A DNA stretch of 64,000 bases, from NCBI GenBank assembly GCA_964518595.1, contig CAZFHA010000005.1, positions 1 to 64,000 on the forward strand. The letters run 5' to 3'. The notes under the pieces were generated by a model that worked only from the letters and a program-made list of their open reading frames with translations, was not told where the DNA came from and did no database searches. Below are positions 15,633-24,100 of the stretch, piece by piece; the first letter of the stretch is position 1; every line of letters starts with the position of its first letter. Made by a program: the position numbers and the translations under genes. This DNA is from CAZFHA01 sp964518595 (GTDB lineage Bacteria > Bacillota > Clostridia > Saccharofermentanales > Saccharofermentanaceae).

Positions 15633-17069
15633 ATGGCACACTATTTTATTGGCGCCGACGGCGGCAGTCAAAGCACCAAAGTTTCTATTTTTGATGAAAA
15701 AGGTCAAGTGGTATGTTCGGCTAGCGAACCCCTTAAGCCCATGATTAACCGAAATCTTGGCTGGGTAGAGCACCCAGATGACGATCTCTGGACCAGTTTA
15801 AAACTTGCCACCCAAAAGGCTATGGCTAAGTTTCCTTATAACCCCAAGGACATTAAGGGGCTGGGACTTTGCACGATTCGCTGTTGCCGCTGTTTTATGA
15901 AAGCGGATGGCAGCCTCGCCGAACCGGTTATGAGTTGGATGGATGTACGTTCCTATGAAGCTTTTGAAGACCGGGAGGACATTGCCTATACCAGCCCTAC
16001 TACAGGTTACATGACCTGGCGTTTAACGGGAGAAAAGAAAGACACGATTGCCAATACTTTTCAGTGGCAGTTCCCGGTTGATCTGGATACTTGGGACTGG
16101 ATTCAGGACAAAGAGACTTTTGATTCTTTTAAAATTCCTAAGGAAAAACTCATGGATCTGGTAATGCCGGGGGAAATACTAGGTTATGTTACGCCCTTAG
16201 CCGCAGCTGAAACTGGTTTGCCTGTGGGTCTTCCGGTGGTAGCTACCGGTAATGATAAGGCCGTTGAGGCTCTGGGAGCTGGACTCATTGATAAGACTTC
16301 AGCTTTGATTTCACTGGGAACATACATAGCTGCCATGGTCTACGGCGAGAGTCATGCCAAGAGCCCAACCAATTATTGGACAAACTTTTCTTGTATCCCA
16401 CATGAATTCCTTTATGAAAGTAATGGAATTCGGGGCGGCATGTGGCACATCTCTTGGTTCAAGAACTTAATCGGTGATGATTTTGCTCAAAAGGCCGCTG
16501 CCAAGTCTCTTTCTGCCGAACAATTATTGGATGAAGAAGCCGCTGATACCCCCCCTGGAGCAGATGGACTGATGATTATACCGGATTGGCTCGCTCCTGC
16601 CAGTCAATTGCACCGAAAAGGCGTAATGATCGGTTTCGACCAACGCCATACCAGAGGGCATATCCACCGCGCTATCATTGAAGGTATTGCTTTGACCATG
16701 AAAAACAATTACGAAGCCATGGTGGAGGAGCTCGGCATGAAACCGGAAAAATTGATTTTATCCGGTGGTGGTTCCAATAGCCCCTTAATTATGCAAACCT
16801 TTGCCGACATTTTCGGCATAAAGACCGTGCGTAATGAAATGAATGGTGCCGCTGGATTAGGGGCGGCGATTTGTGCCGCTGTAGCGGTGGGTGAGTATGG
16901 TGATTTCCGTCAGGCTGTGGAGGGAATGGTGCGGGAACGAGATTCCTTTACTCCTCAAGCGCAAGCGGTGGAAATTTATAAAAAGCATAATGACAAAGCA
17001 TACAAAATACTGCCTGAAATGCTTGAACCTACCCTAATAAAAATGTCCGAAGTTTCTTGTGAGAAATAA
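15633..17069 (+). CDS. FGGY-family carbohydrate kinase (YgcE-like)
   Basis: A 478-aa kinase of the FGGY family. The N-terminal phosphate loop FIGADGGSQSTKVSIFD and the C-terminal ATP-site SGGGSNSPLIMQTFADIFG with NGAAGLGAA are clear, and a catalytic Asp is likely in ATGNDKA. It phosphorylates a sugar, polyol or sugar acid with ATP in the cytoplasm. The ATG at 15633 follows TTGGAGG; a TTG at 15618 overlaps that ribosome site. It is the last gene of the operon and a terminator follows at 17090. The phosphorylated product is a plausible ligand for the GlpP-like antiterminator, which in its family senses glycerol-3-phosphate. Confidence 0.88.
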   Translation: MAHYFIGADGGSQSTKVSIFDEKGQVVCSASEPLKPMINRNLGWVEHPDDDLWTSLKLATQKAMAKFPYNPKDIKGLGLCTIRCCRCFMKADGSLAEPVMSWMDVRSYEAFEDREDIAYTSPTTGYMTWRLTGEKKDTIANTFQWQFPVDLDTWDWIQDKETFDSFKIPKEKLMDLVMPGEILGYVTPLAAAETGLPVGLPVVATGNDKAVEALGAGLIDKTSALISLGTYIAAMVYGESHAKSPTNYWTNFSCIPHEFLYESNGIRGGMWHISWFKNLIGDDFAQKAAAKSLSAEQLLDEEAADTPPGADGLMIIPDWLAPASQLHRKGVMIGFDQRHTRGHIHRAIIEGIALTMKNNYEAMVEELGMKPEKLILSGGGSNSPLIMQTFADIFGIKTVRNEMNGAAGLGAAICAAVAVGEYGDFRQAVEGMVRERDSFTPQAQAVEIYKKHNDKAYKILPEMLEPTLIKMSEVSCEK

Positions 17070-17089
17070 GTGGACAGGTCAATAGTATC

Positions 17090-17119
17090 AAAGGTGCTTC
17101 ATAAAGAGGCACCTTTTTT
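17090..17119 (+). terminator. terminator of the Ygc-like operon
   Basis: AAAGGTGC (17090-17097) pairs with GCACCTTT (17109-17116), followed by a T run to 17119. Confidence 0.85.
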
Positions 17120-17222
17120 AATGTGACTATATAGGCGTTTATTAGTATTAGTAAGCCAGTCGCAACTGAATTTACCTGTAAACGGTTCAGAGCTCTATTG
17201 ACAATTATGTGGGGGAAGAGTA

Positions 17223-17259
17223 TCATCAATGTGATATTAAAATGATATCACATTGATGA
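17223..17259. promoter_or_regulatory. 15-bp perfect inverted repeat upstream of the SPFH gene
   Basis: Arms TCATCAATGTGATAT (17223-17237) and ATATCACATTGATGA (17245-17259) flank a 7-nt centre, ending 16 nt before the ribosome site. No T run follows, so it is not a terminator. It could be an operator (TGTGATAT half-sites) or an mRNA hairpin in the 5' untranslated region. Confidence 0.6.
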
Positions 17260-17285
17260 GTTGCGTTAGACGCAGGAGGTGTAGT

Positions 17286-18311
17286 ATGTCAGAGAATAAT
17301 AATGAAAAATTAGCTTTGGCCTATATGGAAGAAAAGTCAGTCAAGAAACGTAGTGGAATGTTGGCACTGGTTTTAAATTGCTTATTACTTATAGCTGGAA
17401 TGGGCATTTTTATTTGGGGCGCAGCTATGGCAGATAGTGAAGCAACCCCTTTAGCCATTACTATGATGGTGGTGGGCGGTATTGTTTTTCTCATAGTTTC
17501 ACCGATTCTTTTTGCCGGGCTCAAAGTAGTCAAGCCAAATGAAGCCTATGTATTTACCTTGTTTGGTCGTTATTATGGCACTTTGTCCGGTGCCGGATTC
17601 TACTTTGTCAATCCCTTTGTAGCTGCGGTAAACCCTGCTGCTCGGGAAATTGCGGGAATGACCACAACGCCTCCTGTGACAGAGACTAAAGGCCGTAATG
17701 CTCAGCCACAGCAAAGACTTTCAAAGAAACTTTCTCTGAAAGTCATGACTCTTAGTAATGATAAGCAGAAGATTAATGATGCTATGGGAAATCCAATCAT
17801 TATCGGTATTGTAGTTATTTGGCGGGTGGTAAACACCACGAAGGCGGTTTTCAACGTGGACAACTATGTTGAATTTCTATCAATTCAATCAGACTCCGCA
17901 CTACGAAATGTGGTTCGTCTCTATCCTTATGACGTTTCCCATGATGATAACGAAAAAACACTGCGCGGCAGTAGCCTAGAAGTGGCTGAACGTCTAAAAG
18001 CTGAAATTCAAAGCAAGGTAGAAGTTGCTGGTTTAGAGATTGTTGAAGCCAAAATTACTCATTTATCCTATGCCCAGGAGATTGCTGCTGTAATGCTCCA
18101 ACGTCAACAGGCGAGTGCCATTATTGATGCCCGTCAGATGATAGTTGAAGGCGCAGTAGGAATGGTAGAAATGGCTCTGAAAAAATTAAACGAGAACGAC
18201 ATTGTTGAGCTGGACGAAGAGCGCAAAGCGGCTATGGTAAGTAATCTCTTGGTTGTACTTTGTGGCAATAGAGATGCTCAACCGATTGTTAACAGTGGAT
18301 CAATTTACTAA
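17286..18311 (+). CDS. SPFH/Band 7 (prohibitin-like) membrane protein
   Basis: A 341-aa protein with two hydrophobic segments (about 25-47 and 55-80), then an SPFH domain beginning [19 protein letters not shown] and ending in a long helix rich in Glu, Ala and Gln ([21 protein letters not shown]). SPFH proteins oligomerise on membranes and organise microdomains or regulate proteases. The ATG at 17286 has GGAGG 7 nt upstream, and the longer frame before it crosses the inverted repeat. The small ribbon-helix-helix gene 53 nt downstream is a pairing often seen in Firmicutes. The precise role is unknown. Confidence 0.88.
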   Translation: MSENNNEKLALAYMEEKSVKKRSGMLALVLNCLLLIAGMGIFIWGAAMADSEATPLAITMMVVGGIVFLIVSPILFAGLKVVKPNEAYVFTLFGRYYGTLSGAGFYFVNPFVAAVNPAAREIAGMTTTPPVTETKGRNAQPQQRLSKKLSLKVMTLSNDKQKINDAMGNPIIIGIVVIWRVVNTTKAVFNVDNYVEFLSIQSDSALRNVVRLYPYDVSHDDNEKTLRGSSLEVAERLKAEIQSKVEVAGLEIVEAKITHLSYAQEIAAVMLQRQQASAIIDARQMIVEGAVGMVEMALKKLNENDIVELDEERKAAMVSNLLVVLCGNRDAQPIVNSGSIY

Positions 18312-18364
18312 ACTTTAGATATAATACCTGTAAGCCAGAGCAGTCCGGCAGAAGGGGGGTATCA

Positions 18365-18547
18365 ATGGCCGAAAAAAAAGAAACGAAAAAACAATTACTT
18401 TTGCGCCTTGCGCCTTCCTTATGGGAAGAATTGACCATTTGGGCTGAAGAAGACTTTCGTTCCGTAAATGGCCAAGTGGAGTATCTTTTAACTGAAGCGG
18501 TTCGCCAACGGCGAAAGAGTAACAAAAATAAAAATCAAGAAACATGA
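18365..18547 (+). CDS. small Arc-like ribbon-helix-helix protein
   Basis: A 60-aa basic protein with the ribbon-helix-helix pattern: a short strand KKQLLLRLAPSLW, then helices EELTIWAEEDF and SVNGQVEYLLTEAVRQRR. Such proteins dimerise to bind DNA. It follows the SPFH gene on the same strand with GGGGG just before the ATG region, and it ends one base before a strong terminator. It may autoregulate the pair, with the long inverted repeat at 17223-17259 as a possible site. No toxin-like partner is evident, so a toxin-antitoxin role is not supported. Confidence 0.8.
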   Translation: MAEKKETKKQLLLRLAPSLWEELTIWAEEDFRSVNGQVEYLLTEAVRQRRKSNKNKNQET

Positions 18548-18548
18548 A

Positions 18549-18592
18549 AAAGCCCCCGGCCCTTTGACATTTTGTCTGAGGGAGGGGGCTTT
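18549..18592. terminator. bidirectional terminator
   Basis: AAAGCCCCC (18549-18557) pairs with GGGGGCTTT (18584-18592), with an inner CCCT/AGGG. T-rich flanks exist on both strands (CTTTT on plus, TTTTT on minus), serving the converging ribbon-helix-helix and TSCPD genes. Confidence 0.85.
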
Positions 18593-18596
18593 GCTT

Positions 18597-18857
18597 TTAG
18601 TCTTGAGGGGTTTCGGCCAGAGCCTTTTTTAACCCTTCCGCCAACTGGGCGGCGCAAGAGGTGGGTCGGCTATCGCAGCGAACTCCTTCTAATTTGGCAA
18701 TAATGGCTTCAGCGGACAATCCCTCCACTAAAATTGGTAAGGCTTGTAAATTGCCGCTGCAACCTCCGGTATAAGAAACGTTACTGACAATACCTTGATT
18801 TAAGTCAAAACTAATTTGGCTGGGGCAAACCCCCTTAGGCTTATATTCGTAATGCAT
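18597..18857 (-). CDS. TSCPD-domain protein (TIGR03905 family)
   Basis: An 86-aa protein matching the small TSCPD family: a CPSQISFDL strand, a GGCSGNLQALPILVEG core with two conserved glycines and a Cys, and the C-terminal RPTSCAAQLAEGL motif that gives the domain its name. Related domains occur at the C-terminus of some ribonucleotide reductases. The function of the stand-alone protein is not established. AGGAGT precedes the ATG. A terminator hairpin (18869-18899) separates it from the upstream UroD-like gene, so it may rely on its own promoter or on readthrough. Confidence 0.85.
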   Translation of the reverse strand: MHYEYKPKGVCPSQISFDLNQGIVSNVSYTGGCSGNLQALPILVEGLSAEAIIAKLEGVRCDSRPTSCAAQLAEGLKKALAETPQD

Positions 18858-18868
18858 AGGACTCCTCT

Positions 18869-18899
18869 AAAAATGCTACCGTGGTTCTTTCTGGTAGCA
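18869..18899 (-). terminator. terminator after the UroD-like gene
   Basis: On the minus strand TGCTACC (18899-18893) pairs with GGTAGCA (18880-18874), followed by TTTTT (18873-18869). It lies just before the ribosome site of the TSCPD gene, so it either ends the GH127/UroD-like transcript or attenuates the TSCPD gene. Confidence 0.75.
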
Positions 18900-18945
18900 A
18901 GAATGCCTATTCATTTTATCTTAATACCATTAAAACCGTCTAGCC

Positions 18946-19959
18946 TTATCCTTTATTTGATAGCGCACCTATGACGGCTTTAAGATTTTCCGGTGGCGTA
19001 TTTCTTGGCACTTCGCACCCACTGCTTACAATGCTTTTGTTGTCAGAAATGGAGGCGCAAGCCTGCACTTCTCTCTGAATACGCTCCGGAGAGGATTGTA
19101 ATATAATATCCACCGGATTAATATTTCCACAAATCGAGGCTTGACCCTTAGCGGTGGTGATAGCCCCAGCCATATCAACCATATAATCAATATCAATAAT
19201 ATCTGACTTACTTTCTAACATAGCAGGAAGCAGGTGATTGATGTCACCACAAATATGTAGTTTTGTTTTGCCACCGGCCAAATGGATAGCCTGAACTAGC
19301 TCTGTTTCTAAGGGTAAAATGAACTCTCGATAGATCTCCTCACTTACCAGGGAAGCGGCTGCATCGCCAATCCCGATAATATCTGCTCCAGCCTTGATTT
19401 GCTCTAATGCACAGCTAATGGCTTGCTGGGTAATTCGGGTCATGGCTTCTTTGGTAAACTCCGGCTCATCGTAAAGCAACATCATGCCCTCTGTTAAGGT
19501 GGTCAAATCCGTAAATTCTGCCCAAGGGCCTTCTACCCAGCCTAAAATTGGATAGTCTTTACCCGATTGTTGATGAAAAAGCTCAACCGCCCGAATACGA
19601 TCCAACATACGCACAGAGTCTAAGGGATTCCAAGCCTTTAACTTAACGATATCTTCAGGGCCTTGTAAAAATGCACCTTCGCAAATGGGCAAGTCATCTT
19701 CTACAAAACGAACTGCCGCACCATAATCATAAGCTTCCCGATAGGCATCAGACATGGTAGAAAGGATATCAATCCCAAAATCTTGTGCTGTCTTGCTTTG
19801 GGCTTCCACCAGACAGCGGTAATCACGACAAAAATCGCCATACTTTATGTTGGTATAGGCTGCTGCGAACTGCATTACAATGGAGAGGTTGGGAATTCGG
19901 TCTATTTCCTTTCCTTCTAGTCGATTGAGTAAACGGGTTTTGGGGGTCATTGTTTCCAT
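18946..19959 (-). CDS. UroD/MtaA-family methyltransferase-like protein
   Basis: A 337-aa protein of the uroporphyrinogen decarboxylase superfamily, MtaA/CmuA branch. The barrel shows GADIIGIGDAAASLVSEEIYREFILP, then the zinc-type LHICGD (His-x-Cys, near 240) and a third candidate ligand Cys in SSGCEVPRNTPPENL near the C-terminus. MtaA-type enzymes transfer methyl groups between corrinoid proteins and thiols. No corrinoid protein is encoded nearby. It follows the GH127-like gene by 52 nt on the same strand (AAGGAGG site) and is probably cotranscribed. UroD-like genes in sugar operons are common in gut Firmicutes and remain unexplained. Confidence 0.82.
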   Translation of the reverse strand: METMTPKTRLLNRLEGKEIDRIPNLSIVMQFAAAYTNIKYGDFCRDYRCLVEAQSKTAQDFGIDILSTMSDAYREAYDYGAAVRFVEDDLPICEGAFLQGPEDIVKLKAWNPLDSVRMLDRIRAVELFHQQSGKDYPILGWVEGPWAEFTDLTTLTEGMMLLYDEPEFTKEAMTRITQQAISCALEQIKAGADIIGIGDAAASLVSEEIYREFILPLETELVQAIHLAGGKTKLHICGDINHLLPAMLESKSDIIDIDYMVDMAGAITTAKGQASICGNINPVDIILQSSPERIQREVQACASISDNKSIVSSGCEVPRNTPPENLKAVIGALSNKG

Positions 19960-20011
19960 AGCTTCCTCCTTATATCTATTTACTGACTGTACTCTGCTTT
20001 ATATTTTGAAC

Positions 20012-21919
20012 CTAATCAGTATAGCCTGAAAAGGTTACCTTGCGTAGCAGGGTTTCGGCGATCGGCTGTAAAGTCTGTTGGGAACTTTGACCAGTTCGAA
20101 GATCTATCATTTCTAGTTTCATTCGAAGTCCATCAGGCAAGATCTCCACCTTAGGGAGAGCGCTCTTGGGAGACAGATGCAAGTGATTATAATCTTCTGA
20201 AAGAGGGTAGTAATAGCGATCGACAAACCCCGCGGCATATTCCCGACCCAAGACTTCCTTGGCAGCTATGGGGAGTGCCAAAAGTAGAGCTCCCCAACTA
20301 AAATATTGTTGTTTTTGATGATCCTGATGTCTTTTTACTTCTTGCTTAAAATCTAAGCTAATAATTGTTTCCCCTGACCATAGCTGCTCAAAAATCAGTA
20401 ACTGATTTTCTTCTCTGTATGGAGCTCCGGTAACTTTTAATGTGTGCCACCAGGCGGGGCGGCGAAAAGCTATGCAAAATTGAACCGGTTCACTCACGCT
20501 AATTCGGATATCAATTCTGTTACCCAAAGGATAATGAGAGCTCTCTTCAATGCTTACCTGGCTTGTCCCCCACTGCGTCCTCAGGATACCGGCACCGTAG
20601 AGCAGTTTGTAGAGTCCTCTCTCATCGGAGAACCAGCTATACTGAGGATAGTAAGCTAAAATTCTGCCCGCATTGGGAACACAGCAGACAGCCACATCTT
20701 GGTGAACCGGTGAGTACTTGTAGCGGGTTTGAGGAACCGGTGAAGATAGCTCGGCCTCCGGGCAGGCTTCCCGCCCGGTCATAGCATAAGAGTTATCATT
20801 CTTTAGGTAGGCTACGGCACTGTGCTTCGGATGTCTGGCTCCCATAGCAGCATTATGGAAAAGCCATTCCATCTTGTCTGCCCAGCCGAGATCACCGCTT
20901 TCCTGTAAAAGCAGTCTGTAGGCATCAAAAAGCTCTTGAATACTGCAATATTCATAACCACTGTAGCTGCTATGGGCAGGGCGGTGACGAATCATTTCGT
21001 CGCCGCTGGGGGCACCGCTGGGTAGTAGATAGTCAGTGAGTTTTTCCAGATAAGCCTTGAGTATTGGCATTCCTTTTTCCGGCTTATGAGAGGCGTAGAC
21101 TGTAAGGGCGCGAAGGTGCTCATAGGTGTGAACGCCATGCCCGCAGAAAGATTTGCTGTTTAGAAGTAGGTTACATTCCCGAATATCTGGCTCTAGTTGC
21201 GGTGAAGGCTCTTCGCTATAGCTTTCATACAAAAACAAGCAATAGTCTAAATATTTTTTGTCTTGGGTAAGCCCATAGAGACGATAAAAGGCATCCGTTA
21301 GGGTTAATCCATGGCTGAGGCCGGAGCAGTTCTCTTCAGGCTTGGCATCTTGGGCAGAGAATGGTCGGGCGTTGTTTATGGGACAACTATTCATGAGACA
21401 GTTGGCGGCCTGTTGAATTTTGTCTAAAAGACTGGAAGAAGTATTTGCCTCGTAATAGGCGATGAGTACTCGCAGTAGAGAAGACAAAGCCCAAAGTTCA
21501 CCATTTTCAACGCCTTGAGGAAAACGGGAGTCTTTTTGGTATATACCCATATAGCCATCTAAATCCTGACTTTCCAGTCTTTGGGCAATGATTTTTTCGG
21601 CTTTTTGTAAAGCGTTTTTTTCTTCTGTCAAAAGGGCACAACGAAAAAGTCCGTCTAGCCAGTTAGAGGAAGATTCGCTGTTCCACCACATGTGTTGGGG
21701 TTCAGGAGCGGCTTCCGCTGCCAGTAGAATACCTAAATCAGGACTAAGCTGTCCCGGATTTCGACGATCTTGAGAGTAAATATCGTCTTCTACCAGTAGA
21801 TTAGGCACAAGCTCATCTAAACTGCCGATAAAGCCCGCTTGCAATTCTTTTAGAATCAACTGCTTTAGGGAGCCTTCCGGTTTGAACTGCCCCAGAAAAA
21901 GAGGCTGGTATTTAGGCAT
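20012..21919 (-). CDS. GH127-family glycoside hydrolase (beta-L-arabinofuranosidase-like)
   Basis: A 635-aa cytoplasmic protein without signal peptide. It has an (alpha/alpha)-barrel of repeated helices followed by a beta-rich C-terminal part. The GH127 metal-site residues are present: Glu323-x-Cys325 (GYEYCSIQE) and Cys412-Cys413 (VAVCCVPNAGR). They correspond to the Glu/Cys/Cys/Cys zinc site of Bifidobacterium HypBA1, where one Cys is the nucleophile. Glu308 is a candidate acid/base. Family members release beta-L-arabinofuranose from short glycans. AAGGAGGG precedes the ATG. The gene is divergent from an AraC-type regulator at 22025, which probably controls it, and precedes the UroD-like gene. 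Confidence 0.8.
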   Translation of the reverse strand: MPKYQPLFLGQFKPEGSLKQLILKELQAGFIGSLDELVPNLLVEDDIYSQDRRNPGQLSPDLGILLAAEAAPEPQHMWWNSESSSNWLDGLFRCALLTEEKNALQKAEKIIAQRLESQDLDGYMGIYQKDSRFPQGVENGELWALSSLLRVLIAYYEANTSSSLLDKIQQAANCLMNSCPINNARPFSAQDAKPEENCSGLSHGLTLTDAFYRLYGLTQDKKYLDYCLFLYESYSEEPSPQLEPDIRECNLLLNSKSFCGHGVHTYEHLRALTVYASHKPEKGMPILKAYLEKLTDYLLPSGAPSGDEMIRHRPAHSSYSGYEYCSIQELFDAYRLLLQESGDLGWADKMEWLFHNAAMGARHPKHSAVAYLKNDNSYAMTGREACPEAELSSPVPQTRYKYSPVHQDVAVCCVPNAGRILAYYPQYSWFSDERGLYKLLYGAGILRTQWGTSQVSIEESSHYPLGNRIDIRISVSEPVQFCIAFRRPAWWHTLKVTGAPYREENQLLIFEQLWSGETIISLDFKQEVKRHQDHQKQQYFSWGALLLALPIAAKEVLGREYAAGFVDRYYYPLSEDYNHLHLSPKSALPKVEILPDGLRMKLEMIDLRTGQSSQQTLQPIAETLLRKVTFSGYTD

Positions 21920-22024
21920 GCTTTACCCTCCTTGGCAATTAGTTTTGCAGATAGTTTCATTATACTTTGGAATAATTTCGTAAAATAACTATTTTATATG
22001 ATAAAATAATACAATCATTCGAAA

Positions 22025-22936
22025 GTGGGTGATTGCTTGTACAAACCGTGGACGAGAGAGAACTTTGCTTATGCGCCTTTTCAAATGCCCTTAACGCTTT
22101 TTTATAACCAGGTAGGAAGTGGTATGGATGCTTTGCGCTCCCATTGGCATGACCTACCTGAATTGGTTTTGGTGCGGCAGGGGGAGGGGGAGTTTTCGAT
22201 TAACCTAATTTCTCATCAGGTTCAGGCTGGGGATATTGTTATTATCCCCCATGAAAGCCTCCATAGTGCCAAGGCTGTGAAAAGTACGACAATGGACTGT
22301 CTGGCAATCGTTTTCTCTCTGGATTTTTTGCAAGCCGGTAAAGATGAGATTTTGAATAAAAAATATTTCGAACCTCTTCAACATAATCAAGTTAAGTTGC
22401 AACCGATTATTACTAAGGACGAACCTTGGTATCAGGAGATAAGGGAGGCTCTTTTATCCTTAGTTGAAGCTAAGAAGAGCGGTGCGACTGGTTGGGAGCT
22501 GCAGGTCCGAGGGGATTTTCTGCGTCTCTGGTCCTTTCTTATACGGGGTGAATATGTAGTTTTTCAAAAGCAGCTACCGCCCCTTCAAGGCGAGCTGACC
22601 AAGCTACGCCAAGTTCTGGAGTATATTCGCAAGCACTATTCTCAGCCCTTGACAGTGAAAGAATTAGCGGCGGTTAGCGGCTATAGTTCCTGCCACTTTA
22701 TGTATTTCTTCAAGCGGCACATGGGACTTACGGTAATTCAGTACCTTAATCAAGTGCGTCTGGAGCAGGGGGCGAAGGCGTTACTGCAGAGCAATCAAAG
22801 AGTTATGACAGTCAGTCAGGCTTGTGGCTTTTCGAATCCGTCCTATTTTATTCGCCTTTTCAAAACCCAGTATGGGCTGTCCCCTAAGCAGTTTCGCAAA
22901 CAACAGAGTCTAGATGAGGAAGAACCAAGTTTCTAA
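22025..22936 (+). CDS. AraC-family regulator divergent from the GH127 gene
   Basis: A protein of about 300 aa with an N-terminal cupin sensor (SHWHDLPELVLVRQGEGEF, then VQAGDIVIIPHESLHSA) and a C-terminal pair of helix-turn-helix motifs (LTVKELAAVSGYSSCHFMYFFKRHMG; VMTVSQACGFSNPSYFIRLFKTQYGLSPKQFR). It likely senses an arabinose-type or oligosaccharide ligand and activates the divergent GH127/UroD-like operon; the 105-nt intergenic gap would hold the sites. The start is uncertain: GTG at 22025 has no clear ribosome site, while TTG at 22037 follows GTGGGTGAT. Confidence 0.85.
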   Translation: MGDCLYKPWTRENFAYAPFQMPLTLFYNQVGSGMDALRSHWHDLPELVLVRQGEGEFSINLISHQVQAGDIVIIPHESLHSAKAVKSTTMDCLAIVFSLDFLQAGKDEILNKKYFEPLQHNQVKLQPIITKDEPWYQEIREALLSLVEAKKSGATGWELQVRGDFLRLWSFLIRGEYVVFQKQLPPLQGELTKLRQVLEYIRKHYSQPLTVKELAAVSGYSSCHFMYFFKRHMGLTVIQYLNQVRLEQGAKALLQSNQRVMTVSQACGFSNPSYFIRLFKTQYGLSPKQFRKQQSLDEEEPSF

Positions 22937-23161
22937 CCCTTGGCCCAGAAAGATGGAATAGCTAGTCTAGAGGGAGATAGTGAATACTTGTCTAGAGAAA
23001 ATCACCTTAGTTCATTGCCGACCTTTGCCTAAACCGTTACAATGCAAGAGATACTGCGTCGATAGATTGCCAAAGAAAGTTAGACGTTTAACAGGAAAGG
23101 CCATAATTATGATAGTTAACCTTTACTGTATTCGTAAAGTAACAAAATGGAGAGGGAAAGT

Positions 23162-24100
23162 ATGAAAGAGACAGTAGCGGTAATTGACATGGGTTCCAAC
23201 ACCGCAAGGCTTAAAGTCTATGCGCTGGAGAACCAAGAACCGGAGCTATTAGCTGAGGGAAAACGTAAGGTGCGCTTAAGTGAAGATATGGGGGATGACA
23301 AGCAATTAATTAATCCGGCTGGGATTCGTCGGGCTAAAGAGGCAATGGAATATTTTTCTGAAATTCTGGAGGCATTTCCTAAGGTCAGAGTGGTAGCAAT
23401 TGCTACAGAGGCTATGCGCCGGGCTAGAAACGGACAAGCTTTGGCAGAGTATTTACAGCAGCAAACGGGCATACCTATTCGCATCCTTTCCGGTAAGGAA
23501 GAAGCTTTTTATGTATATGCAGCGGTGCGTCATAGTCTTCCCTATAAAGATGCCTTACTTCTGGATGCCGGCGGTGGTAGCTGTGAGTTGATTTTAATGC
23601 AAAAAGGACAGTGCCGTCAGTTAGTAAGTCTACCCCTAGGCTCTATTATCCTCTCAGAAAAATATACCAATCGCGGAGAAATGAGCGCAGCGGCACTATT
23701 TCGCTTGTTTAATCATGTTCATGCACGATTGGCAGCAATTAGCTGGTTAAAAGAGGGACAAAACTTGCCTCTCATTGCCATTGGTGGCAACCAACGAGCC
23801 GTAGCCAAGCTGTGGCGCAATAACCAGGATGATGACCGACCCTTGCATGGCTATGAAATGACTAAAGATAATCTAAATGGGATTTACATGGATCTACTTG
23901 ACGCAGACAGCAGTCGGCGACAGGCCATGCTAGGCAAAAACAAGGATCGTTCCGATATTATTACCGCTGGATTGGCACCTCTTATCCAGACCGTAAGGCT
24001 CATAGACCCAAGCAAAATTGTTTTTTGTGAGACTGGTTTACGAGAAGGAATTTTGTATAGTGAAAAACAGGATCAAGCTCCTTCAGATATTTTGACTTAA
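23162..24100 (+). CDS. Ppx/GppA-family phosphatase
   Basis: A 312-aa member of the exopolyphosphatase/guanosine pentaphosphatase family of the actin-like ATPase superfamily. It has VAVIDMGSNTARLKVY at the N-terminus, ATEAMRRARNG, the catalytic-type ISGKEEA equivalent (LSGKEEAFYVYAAVRHS), DAGGGSCEL and a final AIGGNQRAVAKL. It hydrolyses terminal phosphate from polyphosphate or pppGpp. At 312 aa it is the short Ppx form without the C-terminal HD domain. AGAGGG precedes the ATG. The 225-nt region upstream holds no convincing gene. The 3' end overlaps the convergent radical-SAM gene by 4 nt. Confidence 0.88.
   Translation: MKETVAVIDMGSNTARLKVYALENQEPELLAEGKRKVRLSEDMGDDKQLINPAGIRRAKEAMEYFSEILEAFPKVRVVAIATEAMRRARNGQALAEYLQQQTGIPIRILSGKEEAFYVYAAVRHSLPYKDALLLDAGGGSCELILMQKGQCRQLVSLPLGSIILSEKYTNRGEMSAAALFRLFNHVHARLAAISWLKEGQNLPLIAIGGNQRAVAKLWRNNQDDDRPLHGYEMTKDNLNGIYMDLLDADSSRRQAMLGKNKDRSDIITAGLAPLIQTVRLIDPSKIVFCETGLREGILYSEKQDQAPSDILT

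Noticed and set aside
17223..17259. Terminator reading of the 15-bp inverted repeat
   Set aside because: It is followed by GTTGCG rather than T residues, and the real terminator of the upstream operon is at 17090-17119.
18365..18547. Toxin-antitoxin antitoxin
   Set aside because: The ribbon-helix-helix fold is shared with antitoxins, but the only partner is an SPFH protein and no toxin-like ORF is adjacent.
22980..23165. 61-codon ORF before the Ppx/GppA gene
   Set aside because: Cys-rich, low-complexity translation without a ribosome site or family resemblance; it overlaps the true ribosome site of the next gene.
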